DNA of 64,000 nt from Taxillus chinensis (taxonomy: Eukaryota; Streptophyta; Magnoliopsida; Santalales; Loranthaceae), in contig CM042091.1 in the NCBI GenBank assembly GCA_023512835.1, forward strand, positions 17,253,506-17,317,505, read 5' to 3'. The notes below the pieces were generated by a model. It worked only from the letters and a program-made list of their open reading frames with translations. It was not told the origin of the DNA and searched no databases. A program made the position numbers and the translations under genes. Positions 47,619-58,861 of the stretch are shown here, one piece after another. Position 1 is the stretch's first letter. Each line of letters starts with the position of its first letter.

Positions 47619-48560
47619 TTGTCTTTTACTAGCAAGTAGCAGCGACGCCAAATTTGGTCACAGAGAAGTGGATGTGGAAAAGAATCTGAAAAAGGAGAAA
47701 AAAAATCAATCTATAGAGAATTAAACGATGTTACAAGAAACAATATTTAAACAGTATACATTAACTAATGACATAGAAGCAATCCAAATTCCAAAACCCA
47801 AGTATCCAAATCTAGAATCTACCGCATGTATTTTCCATCACTGGAAACCATAAATCAATCGTAAAGGATTATACTAGCAAAGTCTATGCCATAAGATAAA
47901 ATTTGATCCTTACAGCGTTTATCTATGTCGTTCTCGTCACAAAACAAAAGTAAAACTCGCCTAACCACACCAAATAGATAGTTCCTTTTCGATAAGTTCT
48001 AATCTATTACTTGTTCATTTGTTTATGGCCGGAGCCAAACACGGTAATATATATATATATAATCACAAAGTTCATGACAGACATGCGAATACCCAGAAAA
48101 CGGAACTCGACAACAAATTCAAACAAAGTATAAAACCTTAAATAATAATTTTTAAAAAAAAACAGATTCAAACAAAAGGTACGATAAAGAGTAGGGATAC
48201 ATGCGAATCTGAACTCTTAACAACAAATTAAAACATGAGGGCAAGTGAAAGGAGATTATGAGTACCTGTACCTGTGATTCCGACAAAAAGTTGCAGATGT
48301 GAAGAAAAGTTAGAGGTGGGTCTGAGAATAAAACGATTGCGGAAGACGCGGTTTTGAAAACGCTGGAGAAAGAAAGTCTTTGGCGGTGACAAGTGAGGAT
48401 GGTAAGAAATCGCAGGCGGAACCAGAAAATAAAGGAAAAAAAAAACGGCCACGTTGAATAAGACCCTCCCCTTCTCCCACACTCTGAACAGATCAAAGTT
48501 CATACTTTTCTGTTTTGACCCAATCATCATTTTGTTCCTTGCTTCTTCTTTTTTTTCCAT
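47619..48560 (-). promoter_or_regulatory. 5' UTR, 5' UTR intron and promoter region of SNAP33
   Basis: The probable non-coding first exon ends at 48272 and a GT-AG intron (47686-48271) separates it from 47685, shortly above the start codon. Leader sequence with CTTTCTTTCTCC-type pyrimidine tracts extends to about 48400. Small open frames here are on the same strand but have no recognisable domain and would be in the leader. Confidence 0.5.
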
Positions 48561-50188
48561 TTAAAGGAACATTTATTCATTTTCGAGATTGATTAGCCTT
48601 GTTTTAAAGGGAACACGTAATAAGATTTATTGAATTTAGGGTCAATGAAAAGTAATAATATTTATTTCTTTACCTGATGCATACAGATTGAATTTTCGAA
48701 TTCCTTTTCAAATGAGGTGATTCCATTTATATTCTCTTACGTATAGGTATACTGTATAGACCTTTTTTTTATTACTCGTATATCATTGTTTTTAAACAAT
48801 TTTTTTAAAATTACTATTCTTGAATAAATTTTATGCAAAAAAGTATTGAAAAGTAAAATATTAGGAAAAAAAACAATAAAACAAAAGAGAGCCAAAAGAG
48901 GGGAAAAAAAGAGAGGCTCAATAAGCAAACAGAATTTCAAAGAATAAAGAAATATAGGTGAGCTTCATTTTTCTCATTTGTATTCTATTGTATTTGTTGC
49001 AAAAAAAGAGAGGAAAGAGATTCATTGTTATATGCATTTATAGGTGATTCATTTTTCAGCATTTAATTACATCGTATTGTTTTATGAAATTTGTCATAAC
49101 TACTCTTAAAAATTACACCATTAATCATTTTAGTTAAGAAGGCTTAAGAAGAACCTTCCAATAATGGGAACTAGGTAGCCGTATTTCTACCAAAATCCTT
49201 ATTTGGAAAAGGTTTGGCCATTCATGTTAAAACACGAACAAATACTATGGATTGTGTATTTGGGTTAGATCCCAAACAATCCTTTAAGAAGAAATGATAA
49301 ACTTTTATTTAGAGAAATAGTTTTATAGTATTTTGAAAATTTTAATTGAGTGTATTAATTCACCCCACTCTCACTATAATTGATAGCCATTCCGGGCACT
49401 TGATATACCATTTTACGAATCCTCCTTCAGACCCCAAGCCCTAAATTTGTGTAACACCTACTTATACCTATAAGCTTTATGCTTAGACACCTCAGAGTCT
49501 ATATGTAACATGTATGTATGTATGTATTACCCAACTAATTTAATGCAATTATGGTGTATTTCAAGATGCTTTGAAAAACCTATGATAACCCAACCCATAA
49601 GAATTAGGGCATCAATTGTAAATCATTTACTATTGGACATTTGTTAAACCCGATTTAATTTTATATTATAATTATCAAAAAATGTTAATAAATATAAGAA
49701 TTAATCTTAAAAAATACACTATTAAGTAGACATAACGGAAATGCAAACTTTGTCACACCCTCAAATTTTAGGAGATTTAAAATTGAAAATGCGACTTTCT
49801 CATACTTGCACCCGAAAGGTCATAAAGTTATTGATTAACACTTATAAAAGACTACATAATAGGTGCTGTCTCAAAATAAACTTATACATCATACAATTAA
49901 GGTAATTTCATATATTCACATATATAATATCAAATTAACATAAAACAATCATATAATAATGATGTCACAATACAACTTTCACAGATTCTTATCCAAATAT
50001 TAAATAAATCAACATAAACTATCATGTATCATCATTACATTGAATATGAAATAAATATAATTAGCTTTTGAGCAGCTTTCAGCTAGTTTGTGCCAATACC
50101 TGAAAAACATGTCAACAATGTATGAGTGAGTACAATTGCCCAATAAATGACCTACAACTCCAAATCACCTATATAATTCTAAGCAAAC
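48561..50188. other. Intergenic, no gene seen
   Basis: AT-rich DNA. (ATGT)n-like text lies near 49510-49530. No coding sequence or complete element was found up to the start of the long LTR-like repeat at 50189. Confidence 0.4.
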
Positions 50189-53100
50189 TGTCATCACCGG
50201 ATTTCATCCGAGGGGAAACCCGCTTTTGGAAATGCGGTTCTCCCACCCTTCCCCCGAATGGTGATGAAAAAGAAATAAAGTCGTCATTAACTGATTTTGG
50301 AGTGCAGTTGGTCACCTAAAATGATCTACGTCGAAGTTGAGTTCGGAAGTTTAATTACGCGTGGGAAAGAACTAATACCCCCACAACGCCCTTTCGGTAC
50401 CTATCTTAGGAGTTTGGAGGTTTCTAATTTGTTTTAACTGTTTGATTAAATTTCACTTTTCTAAACTATTTTTAAGGACTTAGAATGTCTACTTTATTTT
50501 TTTCTACGTTATTTGTTAAAATTAAGTCAAATTATCCTAAGATCTAAAAGAGGTTCTATAAGTTTGAAGTGTTTAAGAATGGATAATCCTAAAAATCTAG
50601 TTAAGTCCTAAGTTATTTACAGAAAGAAAAAATCGAAGGAAGCAAGTTTTCATGAAAGGGTTTCAAAGAATTAAAGAAAGCATTTTTGGATTTGGATTTT
50701 TGTTATTTTCAAAAGCTGATTTTTTTTCCAAAAGAATTTGATTTTTAGATGTGCGTGCATAAAAAAAAACTAAGCAATCATAATTCAAAGTGTTATGTGT
50801 GATAAGTGACATCCACAAAAATAAAATAATATTATCTCTCTTTTCTTCTTTTTTTTTTCTCTTTTTTTTTTCACTCATTTCTTTTTCTTCTCTCCTTTTT
50901 TCTTTCATTTCACTATTTTTTTTATTTTGAATTACATGTTACAATAACATTGACCACATTGGTCAGGGGTCCCATGGTTACAAAATAGCCAGCCCACAAC
51001 TAACATAAACACGGGACCGGTAAAATAAATAAAACAACAAAAAAATAAATAAAGAGAATAGAGTACAGACTGATACATGAAATGTACACAGAAACCGTGC
51101 TACCCAAACCGACAGAGGAACCTAGACTAAAACAGAGAAACTGTGTCGTGGACTCCAGTCAAGTGAGAAATACATCAGAGGGCACAATGACCGCAGAGAT
51201 ACACGAAGCAACATCACATAGTACAATCATACAATTAACAGGAAGAAAGAAGAAGAAGAAATGACTGGGTAAGACCTAAAAAAAACAGGGAAGATAAAGA
51301 ATTAGTGTCGTGATCATGCAGGCAAACAGGTTAACATCAAAGAAAGACAAAGCAAAGCAGAAAGACAAAACGTCACAGTGAACCCACAATCTGATTTTAG
51401 CAAAAGTACCACTGATGGTCAAAAACAAAACACAAAGGAGAACATGCCATATCAACACAGACAGAAAAACAAAGCATATCAATCGTGAGGTGCAAAACCA
51501 ATATCAATGCAAGCAAGCAAGATGAAATTGTGGCCTTAACGCAAACCTAAATCTAAAACCGTGGGATGCAGCTAGTCACCATCTAACTAATAATCATGGA
51601 ACAAGCATTCGTGCAACAGGTAAGCAGTATCAAGAACAAAGCCGTGACCTTAGATCACCATTCAACAGGGGGAGAAAATAAGATCCATATTCATCATTTA
51701 ACAAAGGCAACATGTGTGGAATAGGCAGTAGAACAATAGCTTAGACCAGCAACCATTAAATAGCAATAACAAAAACAAAAGGCAAAGTGTATAAACCAAC
51801 CAACGGCCAGGACAACGAATGGCCTTCGAACACAGCTTCCCTCTTTTAATCCACAAAAGAGGGAACGAACGATGGAGCTGTGAGATGAGACAGCCGATGA
51901 GTGATGGAGCTGAGAGATTCGGATGAAGGCCTCGTGGTCAGACTGCGGTGGCTCTAAGCGTGGATGGGGCCGTCGTCCAGGCGGCCGAAGTTACATCTCG
52001 ATTGCGTCACCGTTGAAGGGTTGAAGCGTACGTCACCGTTGGTGATTGTTGCTGGTTTAGCTTCGGCTGGTGAACATGGCAGCAACGTGAATTAATCCTC
52101 AGTGCCTCGTCGTGGTGAAGAGGGCCATATAGGAGAAAGGGGCTTCTGTCAGTGGAGGCGAGGGCCTGTGCGTGGCTGAACTGGAACGGCTAGCATCGGG
52201 GAGGAAGAAAAGCGGCAGCGACCACCCCTTTGACAAAGGAACGGAAAAACAAAGTAGAGTGTGGGAAAGGACGGCGTCGGCTGGCTGGGGGGAGCAAAGG
52301 CGGCGGCCGGTGGCACGATTTCCGGCCGGGAGACTCTCTTATGATGAGGGAGATGATGAAGATTGAAGAATGAATTTTGATTTTTTTTTATTGTGAAGAG
52401 AGCCCCCCCTAGTTGATGGTTTGGATGGGGTTTTATAGAGAAGAAGGAAGGAGGTATGGTGGCACTGGCTGTGGCCGGTCGAGGTGTTTGGTATCGTGCT
52501 TTGATGGAGGTGAGATGGCGAGGTGGCCCTTCGGTTTTCCGGTGAAGCGGCCATCGCGGGGTACATAGGGAAGACGACAAGGGACGGTATGGAGAGATAC
52601 CGGGAGAAGTGGATCTAAGGGGAAAAAGACAACTTGGTGATCTGTCTTGGATATGGGTTAGGTTAGGCTCGAGCTTGGCTGTGGCACGGAGGTGGTGAAG
52701 GAGCCGTCGTAGAAGGGCGGTGGAGAGAGAGACGCGGGGTAGGAGACGGTCATACGGATGGTTGGGAGTGATAAGGATTAATGCTTTGTGTGGCTGTGGT
52801 TTTTTTATTTTGTTTTATTTATTTATTTTGTTTTGTTTTGTTTTAAACAAATTAAAAACTGACACCTGGACAACTGGACAAGAGAAAGGAGGGAAAGGAA
52901 GAAAGAAGAAAAAAAAAAATTATTGTTCTATTTTGTAGTTTTTGACTGATGTTTTGATTTTTTGGAATCGGCAGAACAATCTGGCTTTTAATAAAATATG
53001 AAAAAATAAGTTTTGGACTCGGGGCGTTACTACGAGCGACTCCATATCTTTTTTTTTTCTTGAAAATGAGTTTATTTTTGTGCCAAGACTGTACTGCGTG

Positions 53101-53534
53101 TCCTTTAACTGCTTTATTACTGAAAAAGTATTTTTTTTTTTTTTTGAAAATAAGCTATGTGAGCGAATATATGCAATATATACGTCAAAATTCTCGAATG
53201 AGGAGAGGATTAAGAAAATGATGTTCATGACCTGATCCGAAGTATTGCTTTGAATGTTGGCCGCTAGTTCATCGTCGTCAGCGGTCCGAATACGATTTTG
53301 ACCATAACTTCTTCTTTTGACCTCGGATTTGAGCGTGGTCGAAGGCATTGATCCTCAAATTTCATTTTCTATCACCCGGAACTGTCTCTTTGGCATTTGA
53401 AAGCCTTTTGCTGTACACTTCGAATTGACGGTCACGTCTCTTTATTTATCTGTACAAAGTGAGTAATTAATAGAAAAAAAGTATAAAGCGAAAAATGAAT
53501 GTTATGTCCAACCCGGACAAAATGAGGTCCAACA
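50189..53534 (-). repeat. Long LTR of a Gypsy-type retroelement, copy 1
   Basis: The plus strand starts TGTCATCACCGGATTTCATC and ends GAGGTCCAACA, so the minus strand reads TG...CA. Successive blocks match copy 2 (55071-57648) in order: 50189-50440, the GTGTGATAAGTGACAT block with its T/C-rich run near 50798-50930, the CTCGTGG-rich block near 51930-52100, and 52930-53490. The match to copy 2 is good but clearly diverged. It carries a purine-biased stretch (50940-51800) and GC-rich parts that open accidental reading frames. No coding domain is present. The right boundary rests on the TGTTGGACC-like start on the minus strand. Confidence 0.65.
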
Positions 53535-53846
53535 CAAATGTAGAGTACTATATGTTAAGTGCATGCATGGATCAATATTACTCTATACTACCCTCCCGAC
53601 CATCACCCATACAACCCAACAAATATCAAAACACAAAACTGTCATCATCAAAAGAATTATCTCACATAAATCCTAACTTATCAAAGTAATCATACCAAAT
53701 AGCAGTAACATTTTCCATTTACAAATACCATCAAATAATGCCCCCCGACAAGCCATTTCATAATTTCACACTAAGACATATCACAACATAGCTCATCATA
53801 TTAGTATAAGCATCGATAAACTAAAACCCTTTGAGTTTGTCTAACA

Positions 53847-54054
53847 CACCATTTCAAGCTCAGACCCTTTAGGTTTGTCAAACCTCATAATCCATCAGCT
53901 GATTTGGGGCATTTAGCCACCTGCCATACCTTGAATAATACTAAATCAGACACCATTTCAAGCTCAGACCCTTTAGGTTTGTCAAACCTCATAATCCATC
54001 AGCTGATTTGGGGCATTTAGCCACCTACCATACCTTGAATAATACTAAATCAGG
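53847..54054 (+). repeat. 104-bp tandem duplication
   Basis: CACCATTTCAAGCTCAGACC begins at 53847 and again at 53951. The two 104-bp units differ at only a few positions (for example CCTGCC versus CCTACC near the middle), so the duplication is much younger than the LTRs around it. Confidence 0.9.
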
Positions 54055-54385
54055 CATCATATCCTCAGAAACTCATACCTCCAGTACACCAACCACGAAC
54101 ACAAGGACCTTAGCAACCTATCAATAATCACCCCATGACAATACATGAACCCAAAGTCCTCACAGATAGCTATGCAAAATAAGCACACAAATATACAAAC
54201 TAAACATCACACAAAGAAATCATGTCACAATATCATGGCTCCATCACAATGAGCTCCCATGGAAATCCCTAAAATCAACACAATATATAGGTTTTAGACT
54301 TAAACAAAGCTCAAGGGTTAAACTGAGAAAAAGGGACAAAAAAGCAATGCATTTGAAGTATAGGTCAACTAACCAAAACACCCTT

Positions 54386-54660
54386 TAATCGATCATTGTT
54401 CACTCGACCACACATGGTTGAGTAAACCTTGAGAGTTTTCAGGACAATGTAGAGGTCGATTGAACTGAAACATTACTTAATCGATCACATCTCACTTGAC
54501 CACACCTAGTAGAGTAAACCTTGAAAAGATGTTAGAAAAGAAATGGTTGACCAAGCTAGAATATCCTTTAATCGATCAACACTTACTCGGCCACACTCGA
54601 TCAAGTGAGTCTTGGAAACATATTGGAAAAATAAAACGGTCAACTAATGGTGGTTAACCA
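54386..54660 (+). repeat. Three imperfect units of about 92 bp
   Basis: TAATCGATCA occurs at 54386, 54478 and 54569. Each is followed by a (C)ACT(C/T)G(A/G)CCACAC segment and then a GAGTAAACCTTG- or GTGAGTCTTGG-like segment. The units are diverged. Together they form a small tandem array in the presumed retroelement interior. Confidence 0.7.
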
Positions 54661-55049
54661 AGCCAAACTACTCTCAATCTCTTCACTTGATCACCCTTCG
54701 ATCAACCCTAGCTCTCGCCCATCCCCAAATCCATCTCCAAGCATGAATTTGTTAACTTAGGGTTCTAAACACCAAATTTCACTAACATATCATATCATAT
54801 AGATTATACAAAGTCTAAACAACTTTTATTTTGACTTAGAACTCATGATCCAGCAAGATATATCAAACCTAAGGTCTTTTGTCAAGAACACGCCTAAATG
54901 CCATTTTTCTCAATTTCATCTGTACCTCGTGGTTGGACATATAATTAATACAAACAACATAAAAAGAAGAAACACCATACAATTATCAATTTAACTAATT
55001 GATAAACAAAAGAAATAAGTAAGCGAGTAAAAGAGGAAACCTCCTAATA

Positions 55050-55068
55050 GTCCCCAACAGAGTCACTA
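55050..55068 (-). other. Candidate tRNA-Arg-type primer-binding site
   Basis: On the minus strand, just after the LTR end, the sequence reads TAGTGACTCTGTTGGGGA. This resembles the TGGCGACTC-type primer-binding site described for Tat/Ogre Gypsy elements, with a few mismatches. It supports 55071-57648 being a 5' LTR read on the minus strand. Confidence 0.5.
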
Positions 55069-55070
55069 AC

Positions 55071-57648
55071 TGTCATCACCGAATTTCGTCCAAGGGAAAA
55101 CTCACTTTCAGGATTGCGGTTCCCCTAACCTTCACCCGAATAATAATAAAAACAACATAGTCACTACCAATTGTTTTTGGGGTGTAGTTGGTCACCTAAA
55201 AAACTAATCTACGTTGCTAGAGCTGAGTCCGAAAGTTGATTACGTGTGAGAAAGAATTAGCACCTTCATAATGCCCTTTCAGTACCTATCTTAGGAAAAA
55301 GAAGTTTCTAATTTGCTTTAGCCGCTTTGATTTTCGCTTGTTTAAACCAAGATTATTTTTATTTTCCTAGAAACTTAAAAATTTTCGAAGTTATTTGTTA
55401 AGGTTAAAATTAAATTTAATTATCCTAAAAAAGGTCTAAAAGAAATCCTAAGAGTGAAGTGTAAAAGAAACTAAAGAACAAATTTAAAAGAAAATTAGGT
55501 CCTAAATTATTATGTTTTTTTATTTTACGAGAGAAACCTAAAAATATTTGCTCAAAAGATTCTAAAAGAACTACTAAAGAATACAAGAAATTTTTAAAAG
55601 GTTTGAGAATGAATTTTTAGAAAGTAATTTTTTAGTTTCTTCAATAAAAGAATTTTTGAGCTTAAAAATTAACAAAGAGTTCTCGTTTTATTTTTAGAAA
55701 AGAAATAAATTTTTTTATATATGCAAAATATAAACAAAATGTCGGTGTGTGATAAGTGACATAAAAAATAAAACAAAACTCTCTTTTTTTCTTCTTTTTT
55801 TCTTTTCTTTTCATCACTTTTTTTCTTTCATTTTCTTTCTTTTTTTTTCTACTTTTTCTTTCTCTCATTTTTACTATTTTTTATTTACAATTTACAACGA
55901 AGAGGCCTCATGCCTGATTACAAATAAAAGAGAAACAAGCTTTAAAAAAAAAGAGAAAAAAATACAAATGCTAACAGTATATCTGCAAAACAACGATTAC
56001 ATTAACTAACATATCTCTAAATGAAGCACATAGTAAAATATAAATGAAAGTGGCTTGTTGAGCTTAACATATGAATTTCAAAACAGATTTTCAAAAAAAA
56101 AAAACGTATGCATCCTTTGCTGTGAAAAAACTATATGAACTCGAAAGCAAGCCAAACAAACCCACTACACAACAACAAAACAAAAACCAGAAACATCAAC
56201 AGAACAAACCCACGACACAACAAGCCAAATGCCAAGCAAGAGCAAGTTATATATTAATATATCTCCAAAGCTATCCCTAATGATCCACGATTTGAATGAG
56301 ATGCTTATGCTAGCTAAAAAATTATGTTATACACCTAATACAAAAACAAATTGTTAATAGCAGTCAAGTCCAACAACACACGGACTGGACATGAGATTTT
56401 AGACATCTAGCAATGTAAAAGAAAAAAATACACACACAGACACAAGCATCACAAACAAAGGACATGAATTCAAACCCGAGGAAAACCAAATGAAAGGCTA
56501 GCAACTAATTAAAACATGGCTCATCAAACATGGACTCAGTAAGCATGAGAAGTATAGGAAAGGCACGGGAAAATGAGAATATATAGGAAACATGATCTCA
56601 CTGTCACATATCAGCCCACTTACTTTGAGTCTCCCTAGGCCGCTAGGCGTAGGTAAATGATGGTGCAGGGAGAAGCTAAGCAGTGGATGCCTCGTGGTGC
56701 AGCGGTGAAGGGCCCTCATGGTCAGTGGTGGCCGGGGCCTATGCGTGTCGTGGCTAGAATGGCTGGCATTGTTAAGGTGGCAGTGCTGCGGGTGACGGCG
56801 GCTTCGGGTGTAGCTGGAAAAGTCATGAAGGCGGCCAGAGATTAGGTCTCAATCGAAGGCTTGATGTTATGTTCGTCGTTAGAGGGCGGTGTCGATGGGC
56901 TGTTGTGCGTTTGGAGGAGTAGAGGTGGTCTACGTCGGTTGGTCGTCGTGACAGCGTCATAATGACTAGCAAGCCATCATAGAAGAAGGAGTCGTCGTGT
57001 AAGACTAGGGGTGCAACGACGACGGCCGAAGTGATGGTTTCCGTCCAGGGATGGATTATAGTTGGATTTTTGTAGATAGTGATGTTTTGGGTTTTTTAGA
57101 CTGACAAAACAATTTGATTTCCAATAAAATATAAAAAAAACTATTTTCAGACTCAGGGCATCACGACGAATAATCCTCCTTTCATAAAAACGAGCTTGTT
57201 TTTATACTCAGATTGTATTGCGTGTCCCTAGACCGTTTTATTCTAAGAATAATATTTTTTATTTTTCAAAAATAAACTCTAGGAACAAATATATATAATA
57301 TATATGTCAAAATTCTCAAAATGATGAGAGAATTAAGAGTATGAGGTTCGTGACTTGATCCGAGATGTAATTTTGAATGGTGTCCATCAGTTGACCACCG
57401 TTAGCAGTTCAAACACAATTTTGACTATAACTTCTTCGTTTGACTTCAGATTTGAGTGCGTGAAGGCGTTGACCCTTAAAATTAATTTTCTATTACCTAA
57501 GACTAGCTCTTTGAACTTTGAAAGCCTTTTCAAAGAAGTCATTGAAGTTGTACTTTTCGAATCGATAGTCACATCTCTTATTTATCTATACAAAATGTGT
57601 AACACATAAAAAAAGGTTTAACCCAGACAAAATAAAGCTAGGGTTCCA
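55071..57648 (-). repeat. Long LTR of the same Gypsy-type family, copy 2
   Basis: It starts TGTCATCACCGAATTTCGTC on the plus strand and matches copy 1 block by block: 55071-55310; the GTGTGATAAGTGACAT block at 55746; the CTCGTGGTG- and GGCGG-rich block at 56690-57000; and 57090-57615 with GTCAAAATTCTC and TTGACTATAACTTCTTC. It is about 770 bp shorter than copy 1. A primer-binding-site-like motif follows on the minus strand. A short duplication of GGGTTCCACCCAAATTCTCA lies across 57641-57700, so the outer boundary is approximate. Confidence 0.65.
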
Positions 57649-57818
57649 CCCAAATTCTCATTCCCCTAATTTCTAGGGTTCCACCCAAATTCTCACTTTC
57701 TATCCAACTCAAGAACAAACGATAAAACTTAACGGTGTCAAAAGACAGAAACACCTAGCTAAAAGCTATTTTGGAGATTAAATGAACTGAAATTGCCAAA
57801 GGTTTGATCCTCGCAAAC

Positions 57819-57860
<42 letters not shown>

Positions 57861-58861
57861 ATTTACTTTTCCATATTATTTAATTAATAAATTTTAAAAA
57901 TCACTAATTAGCTTCCTAAAGCCCGAATTTCAAAATGAATTCAATTACAATCAAAATATTCATATTAACGTACATATTATCATCTAAATATTATCATCTT
58001 CAATTAAATACTATCTCAAGAAGTTAACCAAAACACAAGTCCTTACAAACTCAATAGAAGCAAAAGTTTGAAAAATGGAATAATTATCAAGTTCTTAATT
58101 TAAAAGTTAATGGAGTTTAAAAGTTAAATAAGTCATAGACTTTCACTTTAAAAGTTAGAGTTAGCATGTTACAAGCTTAAAAGAAGGGAACATTAGAAAG
58201 TATGGAGTCAATATAAGCTTAACATGTTGTGTACTTATCCAAACACATTTCTTTGATAACATAGTCTAAAACTTTGAAGTCATCAAATATACATACTTGG
58301 CATAACTAAATAGAACCAAGTTTCCATTAGTAAAAGTTAACCAAAACTTTCGAAGTCAACATAAGTTAATTATAACCATTAAAGTAAGTGAAACTTGAGG
58401 ACTAACCCCGACTGAAGTTTTAGGCCAATAGTCCAAAAGTTCTAAGCAAATCACTCTAAAGTTTGATAAATGTTATTAGAATGTATACATATGTGAAACA
58501 AATTATTTTGTTATGAGTAATTTACAAGTAATTTGCACATGAACACATTTAATACCGCTAGATTGATATTAAGTTTTTTTTTAAATTAAGTTATAACAAT
58601 TCAATGAGTGTTCATATACATATTACCTACACAATTACTTATAAATAGACTTTTCGTTTCATTATAAAAGATCAAAAGATGAATAACAATTAATATTGTT
58701 AATATATTTAACATGGTAAGCTCAAATCTTTAAAAAGAAAATGAAAAAACCAATGAATGATAATGAAAAAGGGGATTAAATGCTAGTTAATCAAATGTTA
58801 AGTTAAAAAAAAAAAAGATAACATAGGGCTAAGTAAACCGAGGAGAATTAAAGTCAATCAT
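57649..58861. other. Gene-free AT-rich stretch
   Basis: A (CT)n microsatellite occupies 57821-57858. The rest is AT-rich with CTTTAAAAGTTA- and AAGTTAACCAAAAC-like recurring words and contains the left target duplication of the solo LTR (58857-58861). No gene is seen. Confidence 0.5.

Larger units (their letters stand above)
53535..55049 (-). other. Short non-coding interior between the two long LTR copies
   Basis: If the two long repeats are the 3' and 5' LTRs of one minus-strand element, this 1.5 kb is its interior. It has no gag or pol. It holds two tandem arrays (53847-54054 and 54386-54660). No polypurine tract is obvious next to 53535, which weakens the one-element reading. Confidence 0.4.

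Noticed and set aside
48152..48560. Two overlapping minus-strand frames of about 110 codons
   Set aside because: They lie in the leader and promoter of the SNAP33 gene and have no recognisable domain.
52149..52580. 143-codon Pro/Ser/His-rich minus-strand frame
   Set aside because: It lies in a GC-rich part of a long LTR repeat and is not kept open in the second copy of that repeat.
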